64,000 nt of DNA from Haloarcula pellucida (GTDB lineage Archaea > Halobacteriota > Halobacteria > Halobacteriales > Haloarculaceae), in assembly GCF_014647235.1 (NCBI RefSeq), contig NZ_BMOU01000005.1:186379-250378 (forward strand). Reading direction: 5' to 3'. Both the position numbers and the translations under genes were made by a program. Under the pieces are notes generated by a model. That model saw only the letters and a program-made list of their open reading frames with translations, was not told the DNA's origin and searched no databases. Shown here in pieces: positions 8,730-16,270 of this stretch. Within the stretch, counting starts at the first letter, position 1. Every line of letters starts with the position of its first letter.

Positions 8730-9946
8730 TATTCGAATATCTGTTCGACGTCCGCCTCGGTCTCGTCGGCACGCTCGACGTCTAAGTCTTCGAGCGCTTC
8801 TCGCAGTTCCTTCTCGTTCGGTAACGCGTGTATCTCCGCGTTGAACTCGACGTCGTCGGTCCGCATCGTCGAGTTGATGATGAACGCGTGTTCCTGGTGC
8901 TGGCCGACCTGTGCCGCGAGCGGGTCGACGATGGACCGGCCCATGTCGTGGACCAGTCGCGGCGGCGTGTGGTCGACCGACGTCTGGAGCACGTTCGCCC
9001 ACCCGTCGACGAACCCGCTGGTCATGATGTTGCCGAGTTCCTCGATAGCAGCCTTGTGCTGGTCTGTCACGCTGTCGCCGTCCGTCTCGACGGGCATCAT
9101 CGCCTCGGCGACGTTGACCGCCGACACTTCGTCGAACAGCACCATCAGGTAGCCACTCGGGACGCCGGTGAACTCGACGACGGTCCCGACGTAGGTGTCG
9201 GTCCCGATCTGTTTGGGCACGTCCTCTATCGGCGCGAAGCTGATTTCGGTCACTTCGGCGTCCGTCGGGATCCCCGTCATCATCTCGACGTTGCCCGCGG
9301 CCTGTTGCGTGCCGTTCGTGGTCATCTCGTTGAACGTCTGGAGTTTGTCGATGGGGATAGCGTCGGCCTCGGGGTCACCGTGTTCCATCATCATCTCCGC
9401 GAGCGGCTCGTACTCGGGGAGCATGTAGATGTAGAAGTTGACCGATTCGCCGACCCACTCTATCTCCGACTTGAAGACGAACACCTGCTGGTGCTCGTCG
9501 GACTCCGGTGCCTCGGGCAACACGTCCTTGCCCGACTTCTCGATGTACTCGGGCGGGGAGTGGTCGATGGTCGAGTCGAGGTAGTCGGCCCACCCGTCGA
9601 TGAACCCGCTCATCATGATGTTGCCGATCTCTGTGACGCTGCTTTGGGCCATCGCCGGGTCGTCGCTCGCTCCCGGCATCAGGGAGTCGGCGATGGTGTC
9701 TGCCGACTCCGTATCGAAGACGAGTACCGTCTCCCCCTCTAGTGCCCCCTCGAACCCGAACTGGACGCCGACGAACTCCGATCCGGTGAGACCCTCACCG
9801 ACGTCGGCCCGGTCCAGCAGCGTGATCTTGGTCACGTCGACGACGGCGTCGATACCCGTCATCTGTGCCAGCGACTGCGTGGCCTGCTGGGCCCCCTCGT
9901 GGGCGAGTTGGTTGAACGTGCCGAGCGACTGGATGTCGACGTTCAT
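8729..9946 (-). CDS. cheC: CheC phosphatase with two complete CheC domains
   Basis: CheC dephosphorylates CheY-P and partners with CheD. The 405 residues hold two tandem CheC domains (about 1-190 and 200-395). Each keeps the E-x2-N catalytic signature followed about 22 residues later by proline: E106/N109 with GNIMMSGFIDGWADYL, and E303/N306 with GNIMTSGFVDGWANVL. Both centres therefore look active, unlike many duplicated CheC/FliY proteins that lose one. It begins directly after the cheY stop and overlaps cheD by 1 nt, so the three genes form one operon. Confidence 0.93.
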   Translation of the reverse strand: MNVDIQSLGTFNQLAHEGAQQATQSLAQMTGIDAVVDVTKITLLDRADVGEGLTGSEFVGVQFGFEGALEGETVLVFDTESADTIADSLMPGASDDPAMAQSSVTEIGNIMMSGFIDGWADYLDSTIDHSPPEYIEKSGKDVLPEAPESDEHQQVFVFKSEIEWVGESVNFYIYMLPEYEPLAEMMMEHGDPEADAIPIDKLQTFNEMTTNGTQQAAGNVEMMTGIPTDAEVTEISFAPIEDVPKQIGTDTYVGTVVEFTGVPSGYLMVLFDEVSAVNVAEAMMPVETDGDSVTDQHKAAIEELGNIMTSGFVDGWANVLQTSVDHTPPRLVHDMGRSIVDPLAAQVGQHQEHAFIINSTMRTDDVEFNAEIHALPNEKELREALEDLDVERADETEADVEQIFE

Positions 9947-10306
9947 CTATGTCGGGACGACGTCTTCGATGGCCTCGATGACGCTCGGTTTCTGGAACGG
10001 CTTCGTGATGTACCCGTCCGCGCCGGCCTTGACCGCCTCTTTCATCTTCTCTTCCTGACCGACGCTCGTACACATGATGACGTTCGCGTCCGGGTTACTG
10101 GACTTTATCTCGTCGGTCGCCTCGATACCGTCCCGGATGGGCATCACGATGTCCATCATCACCAGGTCCGGCGTCTCTTCTTTGTACACTTCGACGGCCT
10201 CCACGCCGTTCTCGACCTCTCCGACGATAGTGTGGTCCTCTTCGAGAATCTCCCGGAGGAGGTTACGCATAAACTCCGAATCGTCAGCAATCAGTACGTC
10301 TGGCAT
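9947..10306 (-). CDS. cheY: Chemotaxis response regulator CheY
   Basis: CheY is a single receiver domain of 119 residues. It takes a phosphate from CheA and, through CheF, acts on the archaellum switch. The acidic pocket D8-D9, the phosphoacceptor D52 (MMDIVMP), Thr80 and Lys102 (YITKPF) are all present. It is the first gene of cheY-cheC-cheD; the cheC ATG follows its stop with no gap. Its promoter carries the TATC-N6-GATA palindrome shared with archaellum genes. Confidence 0.96.
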   Translation of the reverse strand: MPDVLIADDSEFMRNLLREILEEDHTIVGEVENGVEAVEVYKEETPDLVMMDIVMPIRDGIEATDEIKSSNPDANVIMCTSVGQEEKMKEAVKAGADGYITKPFQKPSVIEAIEDVVPT

Positions 10307-10336
10307 GACCTATCGACACGAAGTACCGTGATGAGC

Positions 10337-10372
10337 TAAATAAAGGTGTCCCGTAAATTATCGCCTCTGATA
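10337..10372 (-). promoter_or_regulatory. cheY operon promoter with TATC-N6-GATA site
   Basis: On the minus strand TATC-N6-GATA (10359-10372) precedes a TATA box CTTTATTT (10338-10345) by about 25 bp centre to centre, and the cheY ATG is about 34 nt further on. A 19-nt stretch here (10355-10373) matches 15336-15354 before the winged-helix gene at 16 of 19 positions. CTTTATTT is also the box proposed for cheB. Confidence 0.65.
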
Positions 10373-10414
10373 CCGGTGTACTGCGGGCGGACGGCACGCT
10401 CGTCGTCGCCCCGC

Positions 10415-12355
10415 TCACAGCGTCGGCAACAGGTCAGCGACGACCCGGACGAGGTCGAAGGCGTAGGCTCCGTACTCGAAGTACACCAGTCCCGACAGCA
10501 CCAGCAACGCCGTCGTGAACCCGGCCGGCAGTGCGAGTCCGACCGCGACAGCACGGGGAGACACCCGCGTGGGCGCGGCCGTCCGACCGACGACTGCGAT
10601 AGCACAGACGGCCGCCGCCGCGAGGTTCCACAGCGCGTGATACTGCACGGCCTCCCCGAGTGCCAGCCCGAGACCTACGATGCCGCCGAGGACGACGACC
10701 ACTGCAAACAGGAGACTGAGGGCGTAGGCCCGGATCAGCCACCCGGTCGCGTCGGTTACGGCCGTCCGAACCGCGGGCACCCGGCAGACGCCGTACACCG
10801 CGAGCGGGACGACCGGATGGAGGTACCGCACCGTCAACTGACTGTAGAGCGGCAAGCGAGGGAGGTAGATGACGGTCAGGACCACCGCGAGTGCCACGAC
10901 GAAGAGGTCTGTCTGGCGTCGGGGCGAGAGACGTCGTGGCTGTGACGGGCGGAGCGACCGCCGCTCGGTACCGACCAACCGCCGGCCGACGAGCACCGGC
11001 AACGCCAGCAGCGTCCCGAGTATCGGCGTCGCCTCCAGCAACGCGAGTTCTATCACCTCGTACTCGTTGAGCCGGTATTTGACCCCCGGAATGTGGCCGC
11101 TCCGGACGAAGACGTTCGAGAGGCGGGCCGGGTCGTCGAGGGTTCTGACCCCGTCGACGACCGCCCCGCCGGCGAACTCGCCTATCGGCCCCGTCGCGTC
11201 CAGTACCGTACCGAGCGGCGAGCTATCGGGTCCCCCGCTGGCACCCTCGCCACCGGAGTCGGTACCGTCCGCCGGTCCGCCGCGTTCACCGCCAGCACCC
11301 GCGTTTCCGCTCGCTTCGCCGTCTGTGGCCGGCGAGAACTCGACACCGCCACCGCCCTCGACGTTCGGTAGCAGGCGCGGCGGTTCCGCGGGATTGCCGG
11401 AGATAGCGGAGTTCGTCGCCAGCATCGGCGTCGCCGCCAGCAGGAGGACGAGGCCGACGACCAGCAGGTCTCGCGGGCGGTTCGACCGCGCCGTCAGGAG
11501 GTCCACGACGCCGAGGACCCCCACGACGAAGAACGCCTCGAAGGCGTGGACCCACGTTATCACGCCGGCGAACGCGTACGCCGCCGCTCTGGCTCGGAGC
11601 GCCGCCCGCCCCTCGGACCGCCTGCTCACGGCGAAGGCGTACACCGCCGCGAGGACCAACGCAGCCACCAGCGTGTGTCGTTTCGGGATGGTCGCCCAGA
11701 AGCCGACGGGTGTCGCGAGACCGAGTGCGGCGCCGGCGGCCAGACCGACTCGTCGCCCGTGCCAGTCGGCGACCAGTCGGTACAGCACGAGTCCGGCCGT
11801 CGCCGCCGCGGCTATCGTCGACAACTGGTAGGCCGCCAGCGCGAGTCGGGTCGGGTCGAGATCCGTCGCCGTCAGGACGCTCCCGGCAAAGAGGAGCGCG
11901 ACGGTCATCGAACCGACGGTGACCGTTCGCTCCCGGTCCACACCGTCGAGTCGGCCGACCTGCGTGACGAACGCCAGTCCGAAACCGGCCCACAAGCCGG
12001 CGAGGAGAAGCCGCGGGTCGACCACCGTGGCGAGCCCTTCAAGCGCCCAGACCAGCGGCACCGCCAGCGCGAGTTGGCCGTAGTTGCGCCCGTACAGCAG
12101 TCCGTCGACCCGGTGGAGGCCGGGCTGTGACCCCAGCGTGAGCGAGTAGCGAATCTCCGTGACGTGTAACTGGCCGTCGGCGAGTGCGACCAGCGTGTTC
12201 GCCGTGGCGTAGGTGTCCTGGAGGAAGATGCCGACGCGCCACGTCAGCCCGAACCAGCAGAACAGGCCCAGCCACAGGACCAGTCCGTACCGGTCGGCGA
12301 ACGCCCAGCGCGCGAGGGTGCGGAGACGCCGCCGCACGGCGGCACCGTCGCTCAC
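10415..12355 (-). CDS. Polytopic membrane protein, module 1 (paralogue of 22898-24829)
   Basis: I do not recognise a named family. The 646-residue protein has about 12-14 hydrophobic segments and a glycine/serine-rich extracytoplasmic linker near residues 330-375. Conserved with the second copy in this window are an acidic residue just after the first membrane helix (FLQDTYATAN), LADGQLHVTE, YGRNYG, TPVGFWATIPKRH, WVHAFE, SGNPxxPPRLL and TVRYLHP. A polytopic protein with an acidic residue in its first external loop recalls GT-C-fold glycosyltransferases, but no catalytic assignment is possible. Its ATG overlaps the stop of the upstream small secreted protein by 4 nt. Archaellin modification is a guess from location only. 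Confidence 0.75.
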   Translation of the reverse strand: MSDGAAVRRRLRTLARWAFADRYGLVLWLGLFCWFGLTWRVGIFLQDTYATANTLVALADGQLHVTEIRYSLTLGSQPGLHRVDGLLYGRNYGQLALAVPLVWALEGLATVVDPRLLLAGLWAGFGLAFVTQVGRLDGVDRERTVTVGSMTVALLFAGSVLTATDLDPTRLALAAYQLSTIAAAATAGLVLYRLVADWHGRRVGLAAGAALGLATPVGFWATIPKRHTLVAALVLAAVYAFAVSRRSEGRAALRARAAAYAFAGVITWVHAFEAFFVVGVLGVVDLLTARSNRPRDLLVVGLVLLLAATPMLATNSAISGNPAEPPRLLPNVEGGGGVEFSPATDGEASGNAGAGGERGGPADGTDSGGEGASGGPDSSPLGTVLDATGPIGEFAGGAVVDGVRTLDDPARLSNVFVRSGHIPGVKYRLNEYEVIELALLEATPILGTLLALPVLVGRRLVGTERRSLRPSQPRRLSPRRQTDLFVVALAVVLTVIYLPRLPLYSQLTVRYLHPVVPLAVYGVCRVPAVRTAVTDATGWLIRAYALSLLFAVVVVLGGIVGLGLALGEAVQYHALWNLAAAAVCAIAVVGRTAAPTRVSPRAVAVGLALPAGFTTALLVLSGLVYFEYGAYAFDLVRVVADLLPTL

Positions 12356-12828
12356 GTCGCCACCTCCACGGTCACGTTCTCGCGATAGACCGTCCGGTCG
12401 GCGGTGAAACTCTGGACGCGGACCGTCAGGGTGCCGTCGTACGTCTCCGCCGCTGCGGTGCCACGCGCCAGCCCCTCGTCTTCAGGGACGAGTCGGTACG
12501 TCCCCGGCCCTCCTACGACCGTCGTCTCAACGAGGTCGACGTCGATATCCGGCACCGAGACGAGATAGATCAGCCGTGGCCGGCCGGTGACCGACGCGAC
12601 GTGGACCGTCGCCGTCGGCGGCCGGAGATACTCGACCGCAGTGCCGAATCGGCCGTCCGTGACACGGATAGCTGCCGTCTCGGCGCGGACCGACGACACC
12701 GTCGCGGTCCCCTCACCGAAGTCGGAAACTCGCTCGGCCGTCACGTCGCTGCCCGCGAGCGGGCCCGTCGACAGCGAGACGACGACGACGAAGAGTGCAA
12801 CACCAGCCACCAGATACCGTCGGACCAT
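12352..12828 (-). CDS. Small secreted/anchored protein, module 1 (paralogue of 24826-25290)
   Basis: This protein of unknown function has 158 residues from the ATG at 12826-12828 (a GTG start at 12852 would add eight). It has an N-terminal signal peptide or anchor (MVRRYLVAGVALFVVVVSLS) and a beta-rich outer domain. Residues around ATVHVASVTGRPRLIYLVSVP align with VVSVSGVTGTPVLRYTIDVP in the module 2 partner, and both end in a TVEVAT/TLEVVS strand. It overlaps the big membrane gene by 4 nt (ATGA), so the pair is translationally coupled, and it starts only about 45 nt after the 12874-13443 gene. It probably works with the membrane protein on the cell surface. Confidence 0.7.
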   Translation of the reverse strand: MVRRYLVAGVALFVVVVSLSTGPLAGSDVTAERVSDFGEGTATVSSVRAETAAIRVTDGRFGTAVEYLRPPTATVHVASVTGRPRLIYLVSVPDIDVDLVETTVVGGPGTYRLVPEDEGLARGTAAAETYDGTLTVRVQSFTADRTVYRENVTVEVAT

Positions 12829-12873
12829 CGTCTGCCGGAGAACCGCCCCCACCGGTGTTAAAACTCTCGCCGC

Positions 12874-13443
12874 TCAGAACTCCGCACCGTCCCGCTCTTC
12901 GACCGCTTCGACGAGGTCCGCGATGCTGTCGTCGGGGGAGAGACCGGTCGACCGGACCATCTCCTTGAAGCTCCCCGGCGGATACTTCACGGGCACGTTC
13001 GACTCCGAAAGGAGGATGCCCAACACGTCTTCGACGGGCGTCGACCCGTCCATCTGCCGGCCGTACCAGAGCATGAAACTCTCGAAGGCGGTGACGATGT
13101 CGTTGGAGACGAGCTGCTGCTGGTCGACGTCGCCGTCGAACTTCGCCGTCACGTCGAAACCGTACCGGCTGTTCGAGTCGGCCATCTGTTCGGCGAGCCA
13201 CTCGTGGACGTTCGCGTCGGTGAACTCCGGGGTCTCGGGTTCCGGGTCCGGCACAGGCTGTGGGCCCGGGTCGGAATCTGCGGATACCTGATTGCCGTAG
13301 GAGTCGTCGGTCCGCACGTCCGGTGAAACGACGTATCGCCCTTCGTCTATCTCCGTGACGTGGTCGTCGTCCGCGATATCCAGTTCCTCCGGGGAGAGTA
13401 TCTTGCCGTCTTCCGGATTCGGTTCGTCTGACCCCGGGGTCAT
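12874..13443 (-). CDS. Conserved haloarchaeal protein of the archaellum region (DUF7500-like)
   Basis: The 189-residue soluble acidic protein starts at ATG 13441-13443; the 17-residue upstream extension crosses the promoter and is rejected. The N-terminal 45 residues (GKILSPEELDIADDDHVTEIDEGRYVVSP) resemble what I recall as DUF7500. A proline-rich linker (PGPQPVPDPEPETPE) then leads to an alpha-helical C-terminal domain of about 110 residues (VHEWLAEQMADSN through ADLVEAVEE). The function is unknown. It sits between flaB and module 1 on the same strand, so a role in motility is plausible but unproven. The start codon directly abuts a perfect 14-bp palindrome. Confidence 0.75.
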   Translation of the reverse strand: MTPGSDEPNPEDGKILSPEELDIADDDHVTEIDEGRYVVSPDVRTDDSYGNQVSADSDPGPQPVPDPEPETPEFTDANVHEWLAEQMADSNSRYGFDVTAKFDGDVDQQQLVSNDIVTAFESFMLWYGRQMDGSTPVEDVLGILLSESNVPVKYPPGSFKEMVRSTGLSPDDSIADLVEAVEERDGAEF

Positions 13444-13474
13444 ACGCACTAGTGCGTGAGGGAGTGGTATAATT
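13444..13474 (-). promoter_or_regulatory. Leaderless promoter with perfect 14-bp palindrome
   Basis: ACGCACTAGTGCGT (13444-13457) is a perfect palindrome ending at the base before the ATG of the 12874-13443 gene. A TATA-like AATTATA lies at 13468-13474, centred about 28 nt from the ATG, so transcription should start at or near the ATG and the palindrome would cover the start site. That position suits a repressor operator, but only this one copy was seen. Confidence 0.4.
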
Positions 13475-13521
13475 CCGTCGCTGGTAGGGGCCACTGTCAG
13501 GAGACGCGTGGCTGGTGGGGG

Positions 13522-13552
13522 TTCGCTATCGAGAAAAGAGAAATGGTAGCCG
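13522..13552 (-). terminator. Pyrimidine-rich probable terminator after flaB
   Basis: Just after the flaB stop the minus strand reads through CATTTCTCTTTTCTCG, a T-rich tract without a clear stem, as is usual for archaeal termination. It would separate the abundant archaellin transcript from the downstream 12874-13443 gene, which has its own promoter. Confidence 0.4.
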
Positions 13553-13554
13553 GC

Positions 13555-14160
13555 TTACAGCGTGACGGCGGAGTTACCGGACAGGGTCTCCGGAACGACC
13601 AGGCGGACGGTCGTGGTGCCACCGGACTGCGTGTTCAGTTGGATCGTCGCGGTCGCACCCTCACCGAGGCCGTTCCCCCCGCTGTCGAGTGCGGCCGAGT
13701 CGAACTGGAGCGTGGCACGGTCGGACGGATCGTTCAGGACGTTACTGTCCGTGATAGACGTGTCGTCGTCCTGAACGGTCGAGACGTTGAAATTGGTCGA
13801 GTTGGCGGTATCGCCCTGCGTCAGATCGTACGACCCAGAGGAGTCGACCCACTGAGCGATCGTGCTTCCGATGTCGATGTTCGCCGCACCGGGCGCTTTC
13901 TTCACCGTGATTTCGACGGTCCCGACTTCCTTCGTGCTGGAGTCGATGTTGGTCCCGACCGTACTCACCACTTCGAGACGGTTGGTCACTTGGTCACTGC
14001 TCTGTTGACCGGTCTCCTCGGCACTGCTCTGGAGGAATCCGGCCGTGTTGATCAGGACGCCCGCGGCGATCGCGGCGACCAGCACCATCGCGATGAACAC
14101 GATGAGGGTACCGATACCGACCTGCCCGCGGTCGTCGTCGTTTCGTAATTCCGTGAACAT
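13555..14160 (-). CDS. flaB: Archaellin (flagellin) FlaB
   Basis: This is the structural subunit of the archaellum filament, 201 residues. The class III signal peptide ends at RG before [22 protein letters not shown], the classical prepilin-peptidase (FlaK/PibD) site followed by the conserved polymerisation helix. The rest is beta-rich, acidic and rich in Ser, Thr and Asn, with N-x-S/T sequons (NST, NVS) available for N-glycosylation. It is the only archaellin in the window and has its own promoter with a TATC-N6-GATA site. Other archaellin genes may exist elsewhere. Confidence 0.95.
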   Translation of the reverse strand: MFTELRNDDDRGQVGIGTLIVFIAMVLVAAIAAGVLINTAGFLQSSAEETGQQSSDQVTNRLEVVSTVGTNIDSSTKEVGTVEITVKKAPGAANIDIGSTIAQWVDSSGSYDLTQGDTANSTNFNVSTVQDDDTSITDSNVLNDPSDRATLQFDSAALDSGGNGLGEGATATIQLNTQSGGTTTVRLVVPETLSGNSAVTL

Positions 14161-14210
14161 TGATATTTCCGGGCCTGTCTGACCCTACCAACAGTCAATC
14201 TTTCACCAGT

Positions 14211-14244
14211 AATAATACCTCCCCCCAAAATATCCATCCTGATA
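14211..14244 (-). promoter_or_regulatory. flaB promoter with TATC-N6-GATA site
   Basis: On the minus strand the TATC-N6-GATA site is at 14231-14244, followed 23 bp on (centre to centre) by the TATA box GTATTATT at 14211-14218. The ATG is about 54 nt beyond the box, so flaB probably has a leader of about 25-30 nt. A 24-nt stretch (14227-14250) is largely identical to 14926-14950 before the small membrane protein, including the tract AAAATATC and the hexamer core CCTGATAA. Confidence 0.65.
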
Positions 14245-14542
14245 ACAGGGCATTCAGCCCCTGAAAATCCGGTTTACCCGAATTTATCCCCTCGATATCA
14301 GACCGAGGCGTGATGTGAATACGTCTGTGAACGAACGGGTAGGCGCCTCTGAATCGCCCCGTCGATAGCGTACGCTCGGTCCAGTATCCGCCCGCCACCA
14401 TCGGCAGCTCGGTAGAAAACGCGTCATTAATTCCTCGCACATGTGCGCGAGAGTCCTGATTCGAGCGACGGCGAGAAAGGGTCGGTCAACACGACCGGAT
14501 TGGCGTGTGTCGACAGGGATAGTAGCCATTGAAAATCGATGC
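14245..14542. other. Non-coding spacer upstream of flaB promoter
   Basis: I see no convincing gene here: the open frames are arginine/serine-rich and lack plausible starts. It holds a perfect 12-bp palindrome CGCACATGTGCG at 14436-14447 and moderately AT-rich patches. Nothing else is supportable. Confidence 0.5.
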
Positions 14543-14578
14543 ACACCTGACCGCACGACGGCGGTGCGGTCGGTGTGT
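14543..14578 (-). terminator. Strong stem-loop downstream of the 14603 gene
   Basis: CACACC and ACCGCAC pair with GTGCGGT and GGTGTG around a 7-nt loop, giving a long, nearly perfect hairpin about 25 nt after the stop of the small membrane protein. On the minus strand it is followed by GATTTTC. It is a likely terminator or 3'-end stabiliser. Confidence 0.5.
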
Positions 14579-14602
14579 GAATCGTTTCAATTGTTACTCT
14601 AG

Positions 14603-14878
14603 TCACTCGTAGGTGACGAGGCTGTACATCACGAACAGATATCCGAACGTCGTCAACCCGCTGTTGACCAGAAGCAGTGAGCGCACCCCTTCGAAGTCGT
14701 TGACGAACGCACTGATCATCGTCGCGGCCGCACCCGCGACGGCCAGCGAGAACCCCAGCGAGAGGTGGAGCATCGCTTCCCGGGACGTCTGGACGTACGC
14801 CCGCATCGCCATCCCGACCATAGTGAGGCCGGCAACGACAAACACGAGCGTCGAGATGGCATAGAGGAGTTCTATCAT
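14603..14878 (-). CDS. Small membrane protein coregulated with archaellum genes (DUF7521-like)
   Basis: The 91 residues from ATG 14876-14878 (a GTG two codons upstream is possible) form three hydrophobic helices: about 4-24, 38-62 and 68-88. I recall similar haloarchaeal proteins as DUF7521, often next to helix-turn-helix genes, but no biochemical function is known to me. Here it lies between flaB and a winged-helix regulator, all on the minus strand, and its promoter carries the same palindrome as flaB. This suggests it belongs to the motility regulon, perhaps as a membrane partner of the regulator; that is inference. Confidence 0.75.
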   Translation of the reverse strand: MIELLYAISTLVFVVAGLTMVGMAMRAYVQTSREAMLHLSLGFSLAVAGAAATMISAFVNDFEGVRSLLLVNSGLTTFGYLFVMYSLVTYE

Positions 14879-14907
14879 CGGCACTGAGTACGGCTATGCG
14901 AAACCCG

Positions 14908-14943
14908 TTATTAAATCCACCTTCTAAAATATCTGTCCTGATA
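14908..14943 (-). promoter_or_regulatory. Promoter of 14603 gene with TATC-N6-GATA site
   Basis: The TATC-N6-GATA site is at 14930-14943, with TATA box TTTAATAA (14908-14915) 25 bp further on and the ATG about 33 nt beyond that. The outer flank also forms a second inverted repeat, TCCTGA-TTA-TCAGGA (minus strand, 14936-14950), which is degenerate at flaB. Confidence 0.65.
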
Positions 14944-14968
14944 ATCAGGAGAAAACCGACGAGAGACG

Positions 14969-15304
14969 CTATCCGTCCGAAAGCGTCCGCCACGCTTCGT
15001 CGAGTTTGTTGGTCACTTCCGAGCGCTCTTCGACGTTGATCGTCAGATCTTCCTCGAAGTCCACGCTGACCTCGTCGACGTTCCGTCGGTACACCTTGAT
15101 TCGGCGCCGGTCGTCCGAGAGGATGTTGTCGTGGAGTTCCAACAAGTCGTGTTTGGTGAGTTCGTCGATACGGCGGTAACAGGTGGCGATAGGGATACCG
15201 AGTTCGTCGCTCAACTCCTGCGCTGAGACCGGTTCGTCGGTAGCGTCGAGTATCTCGGCGCTGTATTTGTTCCCCAGCGTCTGGAGAAGATCCGCTGAAG
15301 CCAT
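14969..15304 (-). CDS. Winged-helix regulator, candidate archaellum/chemotaxis regulator
   Basis: The 111-residue protein from ATG 15302-15304 has an ArsR-like winged helix-turn-helix in residues 5-70 (LLQTLGNKYSAEILDATDEPVSAQELSDELGIPIATCYRRIDELTKHDLLE) and a short acidic C-terminal helix that may dimerise. It is encoded between the 14603 membrane gene and the KaiC-like gene, inside the archaellum locus. The position recalls winged-helix archaellum activators such as EarA of methanogens, though I cannot claim orthology. Its own promoter has the TATC-N6-GATA site, so autoregulation is likely if it binds that site. The mRNA appears leaderless. Confidence 0.85.
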   Translation of the reverse strand: MASADLLQTLGNKYSAEILDATDEPVSAQELSDELGIPIATCYRRIDELTKHDLLELHDNILSDDRRRIKVYRRNVDEVSVDFEEDLTINVEERSEVTNKLDEAWRTLSDG

Positions 15305-15324
15305 CGTTATCAAATCATGAATTT

Positions 15325-15353
15325 AGATTTTTATAAAACTATCGCCGGTGATA
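15325..15353 (-). promoter_or_regulatory. Leaderless promoter of winged-helix gene with TATC-N6-GATA site
   Basis: The TATC-N6-GATA site is at 15340-15353. The TATA box TTTTATAAAAATC follows directly on the minus strand, about 30 nt before the ATG. The palindrome is closer to the TATA box than in the other promoters (13-18 bp instead of 20-25 bp), which may mean a different mode of control, for example autorepression. Confidence 0.6.
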
Positions 15354-15459
15354 CTACGTGAGTTCGGCCGTAATGATCGAGTAACGTGAAAACGGAGAGG
15401 AGCCGGCCTACGGGACCTGAGTCGGGCGTTTCACCCAATAATAACGGCTTAAGCGACCC

Positions 15460-16185
15460 CTATATCGGGGACTCTTCTTCGCTCATCATCGAGAACGCGC
15501 TGGCGTTCTGATGGACTTTGATCCCGCCCCAGTCGATCTCCATCGGATAGATGTCGGTCTCGATGTTCTGCTTTCGCATCTTCGCGACCCAGACGTAGCG
15601 GTTGACACCAGTGTCGGTCGGCGTCTGGATCAGGTAGATGTTCCCGTCGGTGAGGTAGTTCTCGAGCCCGATCTCCGTATCGGGGAAGACCGCCCCCTGC
15701 TCGTTCGTCAGGAGCGACGTCAGTCCGTTCTCGCGGAGGATGTCGGTGAACTTCAGCAGGTAGGTCCGCTTTTCGGTCTCGTCCTCGAAGAACAGTTCGA
15801 ACATCGCCAGCGAGTCCAACACTAGCCGGTCGTACTCGTCGTCCTCTAGGTCGTCGAGGAGGAGTTCCAGCGACGAGGAGAAGTCGTTCTCGCGGAGCAG
15901 TACCTGCTTGTCGTACACCTTGATGTCGCCGTTATCGACGTACTCGGGCCACTTGTCGAACCCGAGCGATTCGGCGGCCTGCCGGAGGTCGGACTCGTTC
16001 TCCTCGAAAGAGAGGTAGATCCCCTTCTCGTCGAACTGTTCGACACCGTTGTAGAGGTACTGGAGGCAGAGAATCGACTTCCCGGCACCTGGATTCCCGC
16101 TGATGAGGGTCGTCGAGTTTGTCACGATACCACCGTTGAGGATGTCGTCGAGGCCGTCGATGCCCGTTTTAGTTTGCTCTATCAT
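15460..16185 (-). CDS. KaiC-like RecA-superfamily ATPase
   Basis: This is a single-domain KaiC/RecA-like ATPase of 241 residues. The P-loop GNPGAGKS is at 30-37, followed by SILCLQYLYNG, and a Walker B strand RLVLDSLAMFE lies near 122-132. Single-domain KaiC-like proteins are common in archaea and often sit near signalling genes; FlaH belongs to the same superfamily. Here it lies between the winged-helix regulator and cheW, and may take part in signalling or transcription control of motility. Its function is unassigned. No obvious frameshift or missing motif. Confidence 0.88.
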   Translation of the reverse strand: MIEQTKTGIDGLDDILNGGIVTNSTTLISGNPGAGKSILCLQYLYNGVEQFDEKGIYLSFEENESDLRQAAESLGFDKWPEYVDNGDIKVYDKQVLLRENDFSSSLELLLDDLEDDEYDRLVLDSLAMFELFFEDETEKRTYLLKFTDILRENGLTSLLTNEQGAVFPDTEIGLENYLTDGNIYLIQTPTDTGVNRYVWVAKMRKQNIETDIYPMEIDWGGIKVHQNASAFSMMSEEESPI

Positions 16186-16270
16186 TGTATCTGGGTCGGA
16201 AGGAGGTTGTGTAAGCCTGTGTCGCAGATGTTAAAAAGTCTTGTTCACGAACGCCCGGGAATAGCGGTTT

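Noticed and set aside
14195-14556. Short open frames upstream of flaB
   Set aside because: Arg/Ser-rich, out of any operon context, overlapping the promoter palindrome; no domain or motif.
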